Origin: Labyrinthula sp. Ha
Taxonomy: Eukaryota > Sar > Bigyra > Labyrinthulida > Labyrinthulaceae
Direction of reading: 5' to 3'
DNA: 64,000 bases
Assembly (NCBI GenBank): GCA_015227615.1
Contig: JAALGZ010000001.1
Coordinates: 3,162,001-3,226,000 of the forward strand
This document shows positions 40,505 to 51,255 of the stretch, in pieces. Position 1 is the first letter of the stretch, and the number at the start of each line of letters is the position of its first letter. A program made the position numbers and the translations under genes. The notes under the pieces are model-generated. The model was given only the letters and a program-made list of their open reading frames with translations. It searched no databases and was not told where the DNA came from.

Positions 40505-43342
40505 CTACCCGAGCTCCATATTTTGCTCGGGTAACAAATGCATCATTCTTAGTGCTGGCTTCCCGATTAGGAAATAATCCCAGTCCCCAGCCACTAATAG
40601 TACACGTTGGCCATGTACTTTCCGCCTCAATTTACCATTTTTAAAGACGTTGAGGTCAATACGTCCAACCTTGACAACAGGACTGATCGTCCCGTTGGCG
40701 GAGGTTACCTGCCCTTCAGCCTCCTTCACATCTTTGCAAAAACTTCCGTGTTTGCCATAAGATGCTACTACGGCGTCCGCACCTGAGTCCATCATCGCGT
40801 CTTTGATTTCTTTGAACTCATGGTTGAATACCTGCATGCCTTCGCAGGGCCTAGGACTCACTGACTTAGCAATGAAAGTCCTCACCAAAGGTGGCCTTTT
40901 GGTAGTGATGTATTGAACATCACTCGAGTCGTCACTAAGGACTTCTCGTTTCGGCTTAACTTTTTGTTTAAGCAAACTTGCTCTCTTACGAGGTGTATTC
41001 GCTGCATTAGGACAGTTTCGGGAATAATGGCCGTATTCTTTGCATCTGTAGCATTGAATAGTTGCCATATAGTTGGTATTCCCCTGGCCCTGCATCAGCT
41101 GCCTTTGCATAGCAAGTGCTTTTCTTTTTCTGCGCCTTTGCGATTTAGTTTCAGGGGGTCCGCTCCACACAGCCAACGCGTTCGCACTTGTCGGCAAATA
41201 ATCAGGCCCATATTGTGCCTTCTCGCCCCTATCAATGGCCGCTTGTCGCTGAGCTTCAAGGGCTCTCTGGAGAGCATGTAGCGTAGACAAAGGGTTCACA
41301 TTCGCCGAAATCTTATTGGCTATGATTTCCCTAGTCATCTGCATCTCCTTAGGGCATTTCTTCACGATCATCTCAAAGAGATTAGCCTTCTCATGGTTAT
41401 CAATACGCATAACGTATTGCTCTTTGATGACCTTCCGAATGCTCTGGAAAAACTTTGTGAAGTTCTGTAGCGAAGTGCCACTGTTAGGCCACTTCAACTT
41501 CTCCAAAGCACTCATTGGTATATCCGTAGTTTCAGCAAGTAGCCTATCTCTACGCTCCCTCAATACCATTAGGATTTGAGTAAACTCCCCCGTTGGACAC
41601 AAGTCGTCCAGAAGGTTCCTGTCCACATATAGTTCAGGCTTAAACATGGGGTCCATCTTTTCAGCCGCTTCTGAAACATGAAGAAACTGGTTGATGATCT
41701 CTATAGACATTGTCTCAGCCGTTAACAGTTGAGGTTTAGGATACCTTGGCCTACTATTAGACATGTTGCCGGGGGGACTCGAGGACAGTTTCATAACTAA
41801 CGCCCTTAGAGTCTTATTCTCAGCGAACAACACATCCGTCGTTTTAGCCAAATCCTTAAACTTTTCACTCAACTTATACATGGAGTTACTCATTATGGAC
41901 ATGAACTCAGCACTATCCTGTGAATTTACGTAATTCATTTTTATAATAGGATACGCTTTATCCATGGCATCGCTCATAACCGGCCAGTTGTCGAAGATGG
42001 ACATGTCCATTCCATCAAGTATGCCCCTATGCTGTGGGTCATCCGTCGACAAACAAACTTGCGGTACAGGGTCTAGGGTAAATGGTTCCCTTCCCCCCGA
42101 CTTCTGCTTGAGCAAAGCATGTCGGGCCAACCTTTCATTCCGAGAAGCTCTCGCATTAATAGCGACTTCGGCGGCGTACTCTATTGCCTGCTGCTCAGGA
42201 TTGAGCGTTAGCCAATTTTCCGTCATAGTCTCGAAGTGCCTTCTCTCACGGATACTTAGTGGTTGCCTTTCCATGCTCCTATGGTCCGTGCTCATGTTAG
42301 TCCGGTCGATAGCATTGACAACAGCGTCATACCATCTATCTGAACCGTTATCTTGAGCCAAGGTGGTCAGGTTCATCGAGGCTCGTGCACTGCGACGTGC
42401 CGCACCTCTACCTGTACGTATTCCTTCATTGACTCTCGGAACACGATTCCCATCCCTGTCAGGACCTATAGTTCCATCATCCTCTGGATCATCTAAATCT
42501 ACATCCTCTAAGGATTGGACAGATTCATCATCCATCGGATGGTATGCTTCAGCATCCCTATCTCCATACCCAACATTTGTATCAACCTGAGTTTCCACCA
42601 CATGGGCTTGCGTGTCCGGAGGATTCAATAGTTGAGCAGAAGGTGCATTCATAGAATACGGAGGGGTAGAAGTTACAGATACCGGCACTTGGGAGGATCC
42701 CAGAGGTGCTCCAGCATCACGTCCCCTCGCTGCAGTAGCCCCAGAGACGTTACTCTGAGTTGAAGCTTCAACCCGCTCAACAGGTCTAGAACTTCTGCCA
42801 CCAGTTGCAGGAACAGTGCTTGCCGCGGGGCGGGCAGGAATGGCCGCTGACGGAGCATCACTGCTCATCACCCCAGACACACCATGACGAGTCACAGTGG
42901 TATTGCCCCCAGCTCTAGCTTGTGAGCCGGCAGGCAGCGGAATAGCCTGTACTTCTTGTACCGCTGATCCAGTATTCTCAGCCGCTGGAACGGTTTCTAT
43001 ATTTGTTTCAGCTGATTCCGCAGCTCTTGCTCCCACAGGAGCGCTATGCGTTGGCACAGATGTCACTTGAGTGGCTTGATGCGCACTCACTGGGACCGAG
43101 CCAGTTCCTTGAGATGTGGAACTGGGTTCAGCTCCGGCAGTTATCCGAGATTGCGTTTGCGCACCCGTTACCGGATTTACGATCGTGACCTCACGGTCCG
43201 ATACACCCGAGGTAACCCGTTCCTGAGAACCGGAAACGTTACCTCCAACGACCTCCCTCGCGGGAGTCTGCGCGGCGGCAGCTTGCCTCGCTGATCTGCG
43301 AGGTGGCTTTGCTACGCCCTTATCGCTTTTCTTCCCCGCCAT
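40505..43342 (-). CDS. element gag with zinc knuckle and aspartic protease
   Basis: A 945-residue ORF starting at the first ATG inside the 5' LTR. The N-terminal third is Ala/Ser/Thr/Pro/Val-rich and disordered. The middle is helical and capsid-like. Near the C terminus is one CCHC zinc knuckle, CYRCKEYGHYSRNC, which binds nucleic acid in gag proteins. It is followed by an aspartic protease signature, DAMMDSGADAVVAS. Gag and protease in one ORF is common in gypsy elements. Its G+C and codon use are clearly richer than the surrounding host DNA. Confidence 0.85.
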   Translation of the reverse strand: MAGKKSDKGVAKPPRRSARQAAAAQTPAREVVGGNVSGSQERVTSGVSDREVTIVNPVTGAQTQSRITAGAEPSSTSQGTGSVPVSAHQATQVTSVPTHSAPVGARAAESAETNIETVPAAENTGSAVQEVQAIPLPAGSQARAGGNTTVTRHGVSGVMSSDAPSAAIPARPAASTVPATGGRSSRPVERVEASTQSNVSGATAARGRDAGAPLGSSQVPVSVTSTPPYSMNAPSAQLLNPPDTQAHVVETQVDTNVGYGDRDAEAYHPMDDESVQSLEDVDLDDPEDDGTIGPDRDGNRVPRVNEGIRTGRGAARRSARASMNLTTLAQDNGSDRWYDAVVNAIDRTNMSTDHRSMERQPLSIRERRHFETMTENWLTLNPEQQAIEYAAEVAINARASRNERLARHALLKQKSGGREPFTLDPVPQVCLSTDDPQHRGILDGMDMSIFDNWPVMSDAMDKAYPIIKMNYVNSQDSAEFMSIMSNSMYKLSEKFKDLAKTTDVLFAENKTLRALVMKLSSSPPGNMSNSRPRYPKPQLLTAETMSIEIINQFLHVSEAAEKMDPMFKPELYVDRNLLDDLCPTGEFTQILMVLRERRDRLLAETTDIPMSALEKLKWPNSGTSLQNFTKFFQSIRKVIKEQYVMRIDNHEKANLFEMIVKKCPKEMQMTREIIANKISANVNPLSTLHALQRALEAQRQAAIDRGEKAQYGPDYLPTSANALAVWSGPPETKSQRRRKRKALAMQRQLMQGQGNTNYMATIQCYRCKEYGHYSRNCPNAANTPRKRASLLKQKVKPKREVLSDDSSDVQYITTKRPPLVRTFIAKSVSPRPCEGMQVFNHEFKEIKDAMMDSGADAVVASYGKHGSFCKDVKEAEGQVTSANGTISPVVKVGRIDLNVFKNGKLRRKVHGQRVLLVAGDWDYFLIGKPALRMMHLLPEQNMELG

Positions 43343-43348
43343 CTGAGG

Positions 43349-43364
43349 AATTGTTATAACAATT
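43349..43364. other. 16-bp perfect palindrome at the primer-binding position
   Basis: AATTGTTATAACAATT reads identically on both strands. It lies directly inside the 5' LTR on the element strand, where a tRNA primer-binding site is expected. It does not begin with TGG, the usual complement of a tRNA 3' end, so priming may be unusual or the LTR edge may be misplaced by a few bases. Confidence 0.6.
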
Positions 43365-43856
43365 TGTACACTCGGAAAACCCTCGAGCGTTCAGACTATC
43401 AAGGATAAGTTGCAACGACGAGTTCTAGAGCAACTGTGCTTTATCGTATCTAATGAAGCCAAAAGATACAGACAGATCGCTCTTAATACTAAGGGGTCTC
43501 CTAACTCTAACACTGTAAGGGCTCTATTCAAGCCACAAACCTTAATACTTCGTTAAGTATCAATCTAGTAAACAAACAAGGCGTTGTTAACACTCAGGGG
43601 TTTACTTTATTATCAAATACAAGTAAGATTGATAAACTTTCAAGTTTTATATTTCTATTGTTGTTATTAATTAACTTACGTCAGATTGCCCCAAAATATA
43701 TATGCGATATCTATTCTATTCTTTAATATTCTATAGGTCTTTGCTTAACTAGCACAAGTAACCAAACTGTTGACAATAACTTAACTACTACCTATTACTC
43801 ACCGAAATACTTAAGTTGCCCAAGTAATCCAAAACATTAACAATTAAATATACACA
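43363..43856 (-). repeat. 5' LTR of the gypsy element
   Basis: The partner of 34060-34553, about 494 bp and under 1% different by eye. As the upstream LTR on the minus strand it should carry the element promoter; an AT-rich TATATATG word lies inside. It is bounded on the right by the candidate GGAA duplication. Confidence 0.92.
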
Positions 43857-43860
43857 GGAA

Positions 43861-46800
43861 ACAGCGCTTGTTCATTTGGCAATTTGAACAATAATTCTTA
43901 GATTGCAGAGAGCTGTTCTTAATATGATGATAAAGACGGAAGCTCACTCAATATATATTTGCCAGTATTCAGCTTTCCTTCTATCTACATATTGAAAATG
44001 CAATATATGATGTTCTGTTATCACTACGTTGCCTTTTTGCAAGAAGGTATTATTACATAGGTTTCATACCTGCAGCAAAAATTAAATTGCAAAGTCCAAA
44101 AATAGTGCACCTGAGCCTCTTGCATTCTGCTACATAAGCTCCTACTATTTGTTTTTCATAAAGTTGAATAAAGCAAACTTGTATTTTCAGATTTTTTTAA
44201 ATGGATGTTATTTCTGCCAACGTCAAGAACATCAATAACACCAGACCTTTCTGTCTATATTCGTCTACAAGCATAGCCGACCCATTTCTTAGTATAACTT
44301 CATTTTTTTGAGAAACATAAATGGGAATTATATTATTTTTGGACGATATGTTTTTCTTTTAGGATACACATTTTTGAATTCATGGGTGAGCAATTACCAA
44401 GACCTTAATATGATTATTTAGCCAGTTCAGACTTTCAATCTGTAAGAGTTTTGGTATTAAGAGTTGGTGCTCCCTCGGGTTACAACCTTCTACTTAATTC
44501 TGTAGTTAGCAAAGCATGTTTCTTGGTTAAGTTTCTACCTTAGGTTATCTTTGGCTGTATTACTAAGGTAGACTGCATCTTGCGTGAATAAATAGCTGTC
44601 AAGAACGAAGCCCAATAACATGATAATCATATGCCTGTTAACTAAATCACGTAAAATTAAATATGATAGTAAGAAATCTAAATTCTCCATAAAATTGAAG
44701 TTGAGAGCATGATCAACTGAGTGGAATATAGTTTTATGTCTAATTGGTATGACTGCTTGTCAGTATATTGACTGTGGAGATTTTAGAGCCATGGGGTTCC
44801 CGTACTCTGTAAGCTTTTTTGTCTCGTTATGTGTTATTTTCGGTTGGTTTCTAGGTATTAAAAGTCTAAAGTGCAAGTTTACAAGTGGGGGAAGGTGTTT
44901 CAAGTTTAATGAAATGACATTAATGGGGCTTAGATACGCTTGGCTTTTTCTGAGGGGAGACGAACTTCTCTCAAAATAAATATGAGTAGTTTGTTCCCAT
45001 GTTCTTGTTTTTTATCTCAGGAATTTTTACTATTTAGCATTCGTATTAGCTCAAACTTAGGTTCTTTCTACTTTAATATTGTTCTATTGTCAAGCGCAGG
45101 CGCTCGTAATTATTGCTGTGAAGCAACAGGGACAGCAGTAAGTTTGTCACCTGTTGTCTGATATACGAACACTATGAGAAAACGAAGTTAATGTCACTTG
45201 TTTGACTATTAGTTTTAAACCATTTGTTTTCCTCCATAAAAATGTTACTACGTTGGTAAAAATCCTTTGAGTACTTAATTTTGTTATTTGGGGCCGACCA
45301 ATTAACAATAAATGAGTTGTGTTAGTATTCAGTTATGTTTTTTTTTTGCTTGATATAAGGTCTTAGAGCTCTACGTAAGTAGAAAGCTAATGTCGTTTTG
45401 AATCCAATTAAATAAGAATAGAAATAAATTTACCCACAAGGAAACTAATTTAACTTGTTTATAATACAGAAAATTCTAGTTGTCAAGTAAATCAATCTTT
45501 ATTTAGCTTAGTTTCTCAGTTAATTTGGGAAGACTTAACTCTAACTAGACTTCATATGAATAATTTGTCTTACTTGTACAAGTTTTCCAGAATGAACCTA
45601 GCAACTTGAACATATGATAAGGATTTTCTTATATTTTGGGGCGACAATGTTTATATGTTGAAATCCAAACTTCTAGCAGGGTACAGGTGTGGTAAATTTG
45701 TCCTTTTTCCTTTCTAAATTATCTTCTACGGTCTGTTACTCATCATCAGGCGGTCACACTTCAGATGCTGCAAGGGTTGAACTGTGTGCAATGTCTTTCT
45801 AAGGTTCCAAAGCAGAGGGATTAAATTGAGTCACCATTATATTCTCTGGGTTGAGAAAATTTGAATGAACTAAGAGATGAATACTTCTTGTTTTACCACA
45901 GTCTCAAATATCTTTGAGATTGGAACTTCAGAGATACCAGTTCCTAAGAAATATATTCGAGCTATACAAAACAGTGCTATTTCAGTAAAGATGGTCACAT
46001 GGGATTTCCAATACCAAACCAAAAGCTGCTCACCTTCGTTTCAAAGATTGTTTGTATACTAACATCATTCTAATTTTCTGACAGGGTTATACCATAACAT
46101 TAGTGTAACCAGACATATGTTAACCCATTAAACGGCCTTCAGCTGAGTGTCTGAAAATTTCTTCATACTCAATTACCATCTCTGTTACTTTGAACTAAAA
46201 TAAAAATATATTTCTGCTTTATTTTTAGTTAGTATAAACTAAAGAAAAATCTTACCAGTACCAGGATATTGTATGCTAGTTATCATGGGAAGGTATTTTA
46301 GTGCTGTGGGATGGACGAACTATGATAATTTGAGTGTAGATTCTCTATATGTAACATTCAGACTAAATAGGCTAGTGACTACTGAAAAGTAATCTTAACG
46401 AAGTAGGTACATTCTAAAATCCGAAACTAAGTTTCATATCCTCATATGGCTAATATAATCTTGAGAGTTAAGTGGACTACATAGATCATAGGATCATATT
46501 AATTTTAAAGCTATTTCAAACTAACGAGAGTAAATTCTAGGAGATGTACTTTTAACTCTAAAGTTGTTGCAAAGTATTTTTAAGTTAGATTCAAAGTTCC
46601 TTTAACTAAGCTTTTTTCTTACTTTCGACTTACTAAATTGTCAGTGATTATTTCAATCTTTTCATAATCATTCATTAATTTCTTTTCAGTGAATAGAATA
46701 CAATAATCTAATAGCACCCAATGTACAAAATGAAGATTCTATTTTCTACACAATGGTTATGCTTTTTCCATGTGGGAATATAACACAAACTTATCATGGC

Positions 46801-47520
46801 AAATAGTTCTGTTGATTTATTGCGGCTGCCTTGAATCTTGATTGACGTGACTACTTCAAACAAAGACTTATAACGGGATTAGTGCATCGATGACAAGCAA
46901 ATCTGTCTAGAGTTGACTTAAACGCTTGTATACTTCCTAAGTTATCCGTACATCAATCACTCATTTCAAGCCCTGTTCGCAGATTAACAATTGATTTGCT
47001 GGACAAGAGTTGAATCTTCGAGATAGACACACCTTGCTATCATCCGTATTAATTTTAGAACGGTGTTAATCAGAACTAGTATGATAGCATTGTGGTTCCG
47101 GTCATTAATCTAGCTCTGTCATGAATATTATATGTCGATAATTTTCTGGAACCTATTTAATGCTGTGGAGTATGTGGAGCGCTGATTTTGAGAAATATAT
47201 AACTATCTGATAATTTTCATAATCCAGAATTAGAAAAAATGCACAAAATCAAGTTTTAAGATTCAAACCTCGAACCTATCTTTTTCTCTTCTTTGTTCCC
47301 TGAGTTCTTCGTCGCAATGGTTCCTGTTGAGTCAATCAGCTCAATAATCCTCCTGGTGGAGGGATCTTGTAGCTGTACTAGGCTTGCGGTGGTTGGGTTC
47401 CATCTAGTTTGAGAAAATAGAAAGGGTTGTGAAACATGGTGAAAATGTTCTATCCCGACCTCAACATGCTCTTAGAGATATTGTGGGCCTGTTTCCATTA
47501 TAGTCATCCTTAAAATGTTT
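43861..47520. other. gene-poor AT-rich region
   Basis: About 3.7 kb right of the LTR element without a supportable conserved gene. A minus-strand open stretch at 47256-47471 contains TRWNPT and is treated in the findings. No other repeat or RNA gene is seen. Confidence 0.45.
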
Positions 47521-47550
47521 TTTTGGTGAATTTATCCTATGATAAGGTAG

Positions 47551-47852
47551 GGCTTATATAGATAAAAGGTTGTCTTAAAGGTGAAGATACTGGTGGGTAA
47601 TTCCACCAGGAGGTATATGCTTCGAAATAACTATTTGCGGATAAAAGCCCATAAAGTGGAGGTTTTTAGTTAAAACCTAGTTTGAGATAGAGGCAGAGTC
47701 GAGGCAACTAATAAAGAAAGAAGAAAAAGCCATGGCTCCAAGTATGTACCTTGTTTCATTGTCAAAATTGTTTCAATTGTAGCATTCATTTTCTTTTGGC
47801 TTGTTGCAGTTATTTCCTCATATGAGAAACTCCCCTTTAGCACATTCCCAGG
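47551..47852 (+). other. candidate promoter and first two exons of a spliced gene
   Basis: A TATA-like word (TTATATAGATAAAAG) lies at about 47554-47568. An ATG at 47732 is followed after ten bases by a consensus donor, GTATGT at 47742. A T-rich stretch ends in TTGTTGCAG at 47809. A 43-base stretch then ends in a second consensus donor, GTAAGT at 47853. Joining the two gives an open start, MAPIISSYEKLPFSTFP. Later exons could not be fixed; the next 1.6 kb is T-rich on this strand, like intron. This is a host-gene model by splice signals only. It may be the 5' end of a small gene or of the membrane protein gene downstream. Confidence 0.3.
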
Positions 47853-49605
47853 GTAAGTCGATATTATTCGAATTTGCCCAATGAAATGATCGTAAAAAAT
47901 TCTATCCGTACATTCAACGCTGTAAAAAGGCCATTGTGTCCTCGATAGTCTCTTTTATAGATCAGATTTTGTCATTACTGAAAAGAATTAGCAATTTTAT
48001 CCTGTTCGCACATTTTCGACATTGAGGTCTGTAATCCTGGTCATTACACTCCCTTTTCCTTTGAGAATCTTCCTACAGAAAGGATGTATTCAGGGTTTTA
48101 CCCCCGGTAGAATATAAATAGAGTTCTGGTGACCTTGGATTTTTTTCGTGCTCTGTTCTCAGTTGAGTTTGGGTAGTATTCTAGAATCTTTTGAGTTGTC
48201 ATAGTTGTATTCCCTAGTTGATTTGTGCTAACGTTACCTTATATCATTTTGATTGAAAAAAATGGTTATTCCAAGATTGTCTACTCTTATATTTCCGAAC
48301 TGTTAATTTCTTCTTATTATTTGATACTGAGCGGTTCAACCTCGTTATTTGCCAGTTAAGTAGCTTTATCGTACTCGATATAACTGTATTCTTCTTATCG
48401 TTTGTTTTTCATATCATATATCAAAGTTTTATGAACTAGTGCCTTGATTTTTTTTGGTTATAAAAGTGTTTGGACTCCATAATTCTTGATGACGTGTTAC
48501 TTGCTGCATTGTTTTCTTCATTTTCATACTTGTGGAAAAGGCTGAATGAGCACTTTATTTTATCTTCCAGGTAAACTAGGAAAGTGTTTCATAGGTCTAG
48601 ACTGGGAAAAATGTGATGTTATGTTAGTGTGATTAGATTATGTCATTCGATTAAATATTCTTTTAATTGCAGAATTGAAAACAATCTGGTTGTTTCTGTC
48701 TTACTTAGGTCTTGCAGTGGTGGCTGACCATGCTTAGCTGGTGGACCCTAAGAAACTGTTCGATAGTTCTTCCAATGTTTCTCTATGTACCTAAGTGGCC
48801 AATGAATTTTCGAATTTTTTAAGTACTTTTAGACCTATAACTGAGCATTTTTATTCAAATTGTTCGATAACAGTTTCTTATGTTCTGTTTCTTGTTCTAA
48901 GGTGTAGATATGAATATTTTGTATATTTTCACCCCTTGATTAGTAATGGGGGTCTAGTTTATTAATACAATCATCTTTTGTTTAGTGTTAATATAAGTTT
49001 TTAGGTTCTATCCTCCTTATTGGTCGCAGGATTTAGTTTTGACAAGAACTTAGCACGTGCGAATAAGCACCACCTGCAGCTCCTTCAGGTCGTTTTGTTA
49101 GATATCGTCGTCCTCCGCCATTGTGAGTATTTTATAAATGATTAAGCTCTTTTACATTAACTACTTAAATTAAAAGACACTCTTGGGCGACAGTTTGACT
49201 ATGAAGGTGTTTATTTAGCAGATTTTTTATAGAGTAAGGTTACTTTCGTTCAAAGTTGTCAAGATAACTATGTTCCTCTTTGGTGTTGTCTCCTTAGATG
49301 CATGGACTATATCTTGTCTCCCAGTCTAGGCTTTTAGAAACGTACTTATAGTTTTTCATGTATTCTATATGTTTTAGGCAAATGTTATTTTGGGTCCAAG
49401 TAAGGAATTGGTGTTAGCTCTAAACGTTGGGACAGTCACCCCGCTCAACGATGCATTACCATAGATCTTGACTCACCTAGTCGCAAAATTATGTTGACTG
49501 AGGACAAGAATGCTCAACCAAAACCGATGGAGAAAGGTACAAAGAAATCTCTTTCCTTCGGAGAATCCCATAATAGGAAGTCCCCAAGTATATATTTGAA
49601 ATTCT

Positions 49606-50889
49606 ATGAGTTTTCGTAGTGAATCGGAGACTCCACCTCAAGACGTACAACACAGCTTCTCCAAGCGCAGAAAGTACACGTTCAAGCCTGAATCAATTCA
49701 CTTCTTCTCCATCATTTTCACAAAATCTTCAGAACCAGACATCATCACCTACAGTTTTCAGTATATCCTATGTTGTTTTTTACCTTCAGATTCTTTGCAA
49801 TCTCCGCATCATAGAAGATCAACGCTGATTGAGCTTCGGACGCGAACAGAAAATGGATACAGACTTTTCGCCCCAATGCGCGCTTTCTTGGACCCTACCT
49901 TTAGCGATTTTGGAAATTATCTAAAGGAAACAATGAAAATTCTGGACCTATTCCAACAAAATTTAAACTTTTTATCCCTTGAAGTTTCCGACATTGCGCT
50001 GATATCTATCTCCGTAACTAATGAAACGCTAGGTGGAAAAGTTAAAGAAACTGTACAACTCTATTTTGGAAAGAATTTGGGCAATGCAGTCATAGAGGTA
50101 AACGAGGTTCCAAGCATAGCTGATGACTGTTGTGTGGAACTTCAAGCAAGTGTTTTCGAAAAACAAGTTGCGATGCTGTCTCCACGAACAAGCCAAAAGG
50201 TAGAAAATTTAAAAAGATATGAAACAAAGAAAACGGATATTTTATCAAGTGCAAGTTATGCCCAAACAGATAATAAATACAGAAATATATTGCTAGCTTT
50301 TGGAGATGTTCTTCCGGTGACCTTGGCGCAAGGTTACGGGTTCTATGGCGAACCTGTTGAGAGGTTAAGCTCAGCAATACAAATACTGACATATGTACGA
50401 GTTGTCATGTGCATATTTTCTGTGATTGTATTCGTTCCTTTACTTAACTTTATTCTTTCAAAAGATGAGAATAATAACTTACGTACTGGACCACTATACA
50501 AATCAACCATATTTTTGATTATCATTGGTTTTCTACTCCTAATTCAATGTGGGATACTTGCTGGGATGGGACTGACTTTCAGAAGAAAAGGACAACTTGC
50601 GTTTAAACAGTTTGCTAATGCTACGTATTATGGAGATCAGATTATGTTTCTCCTTCTTCTCAGTGCATTATGTAGTGTAAGTCCTTTGGTATCAGTTATA
50701 ATAACTGCACAGGAGGACTCTGCAAGCAGAAGGCAGTATAAACGAAGCATATCATTTGGGTTTATTTTATTGGGATGTATTGTGTTTGCATACGTACTTG
50801 ATAGAAAAGTGTTTTCTCTTTATCAAAGATATGGGGAAAGGCTACCCTTTCGAGAAGAGGCGAGTTCTTCAGTAGTTGAAACTCGGTAG
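49606..50889 (+). CDS. four-helix membrane protein of unknown function
   Basis: A 427-residue reading frame. The N-terminal ~60 residues are polar with some aromatic runs, and 65-255 look like a soluble domain. Four hydrophobic helices follow at about 263-284, 300-324, 346-368 and 381-399, then a short charged tail. I do not recognise the family. The N terminus is uncertain. A pyrimidine tract ending in TTTACCTTCAG closes at 49789, a good 3' splice site inside the frame. Another short frame starting at an ATG at 49491 runs upstream. The protein may therefore begin in an upstream exon, joining near residue 62. The part from about residue 62 onward is the more reliable. Confidence 0.65.
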   Translation: MSFRSESETPPQDVQHSFSKRRKYTFKPESIHFFSIIFTKSSEPDIITYSFQYILCCFLPSDSLQSPHHRRSTLIELRTRTENGYRLFAPMRAFLDPTFSDFGNYLKETMKILDLFQQNLNFLSLEVSDIALISISVTNETLGGKVKETVQLYFGKNLGNAVIEVNEVPSIADDCCVELQASVFEKQVAMLSPRTSQKVENLKRYETKKTDILSSASYAQTDNKYRNILLAFGDVLPVTLAQGYGFYGEPVERLSSAIQILTYVRVVMCIFSVIVFVPLLNFILSKDENNNLRTGPLYKSTIFLIIIGFLLLIQCGILAGMGLTFRRKGQLAFKQFANATYYGDQIMFLLLLSALCSVSPLVSVIITAQEDSASRRQYKRSISFGFILLGCIVFAYVLDRKVFSLYQRYGERLPFREEASSSVVETR

Positions 50890-51255
50890 AAGATCCCTAT
50901 CCACAAGAAGCGTTGCTTTTAAGACTGAACTAGGATTATGGTTTCAAGTGAACCAAAGAATTTAAAGTCCTTACAGGGCTGACAGATTCATTTTAAACTT
51001 AATCCTTAAACTTTTATTCTTAGGTTATGCCACTCCTTAGCAAAAAATCGTTTGGAAGGAACTCTATAAGTTTTCTTACAACTTAAACAAAGTAAATTAA
51101 CATATATATGTATAGACGATAGGACAGGAGAGAGAATGCTCATCACAAAGAAAAGGTCTGAAAGATGGACATATCCTAGAAAACATGAAGAGGTGTCAAC
51201 TCCAGGACTGCAATCAAAACAAAAAGGCAATAGTCTAGGTGCAAGCAAGTGTGTT
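50890..51255. other. convergent intergenic region
   Basis: About 366 bp between the 3' ends of the membrane protein gene (+) and PDK1 (-). It should hold both 3' UTRs. No other feature is seen. Confidence 0.4.

Larger units (their letters stand above)
34060..43856 (-). mobile_element. Ty3/gypsy chromodomain LTR retrotransposon with MT-A70 domain
   Basis: A 9.8-kb element on the minus strand with near-identical LTRs of about 494 bp at both ends. A candidate 4-bp target duplication GGAA lies at 34056-34059 and 43857-43860. Part order is gag with zinc knuckle and protease, reverse transcriptase-RNase H, then integrase-chromodomain with extra domains. RT-before-integrase order and the chromodomain place it in Ty3/gypsy. 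A purine-rich tract (minus strand GAGAAGGGGGA) abuts the inner edge of the left LTR. By eye about four differences separate the two LTRs, under 1%, so the insertion is young. It looks largely whole; the coding part falls into three long ORFs, which may be natural organisation or reflect up to two breaks. Confidence 0.93.
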
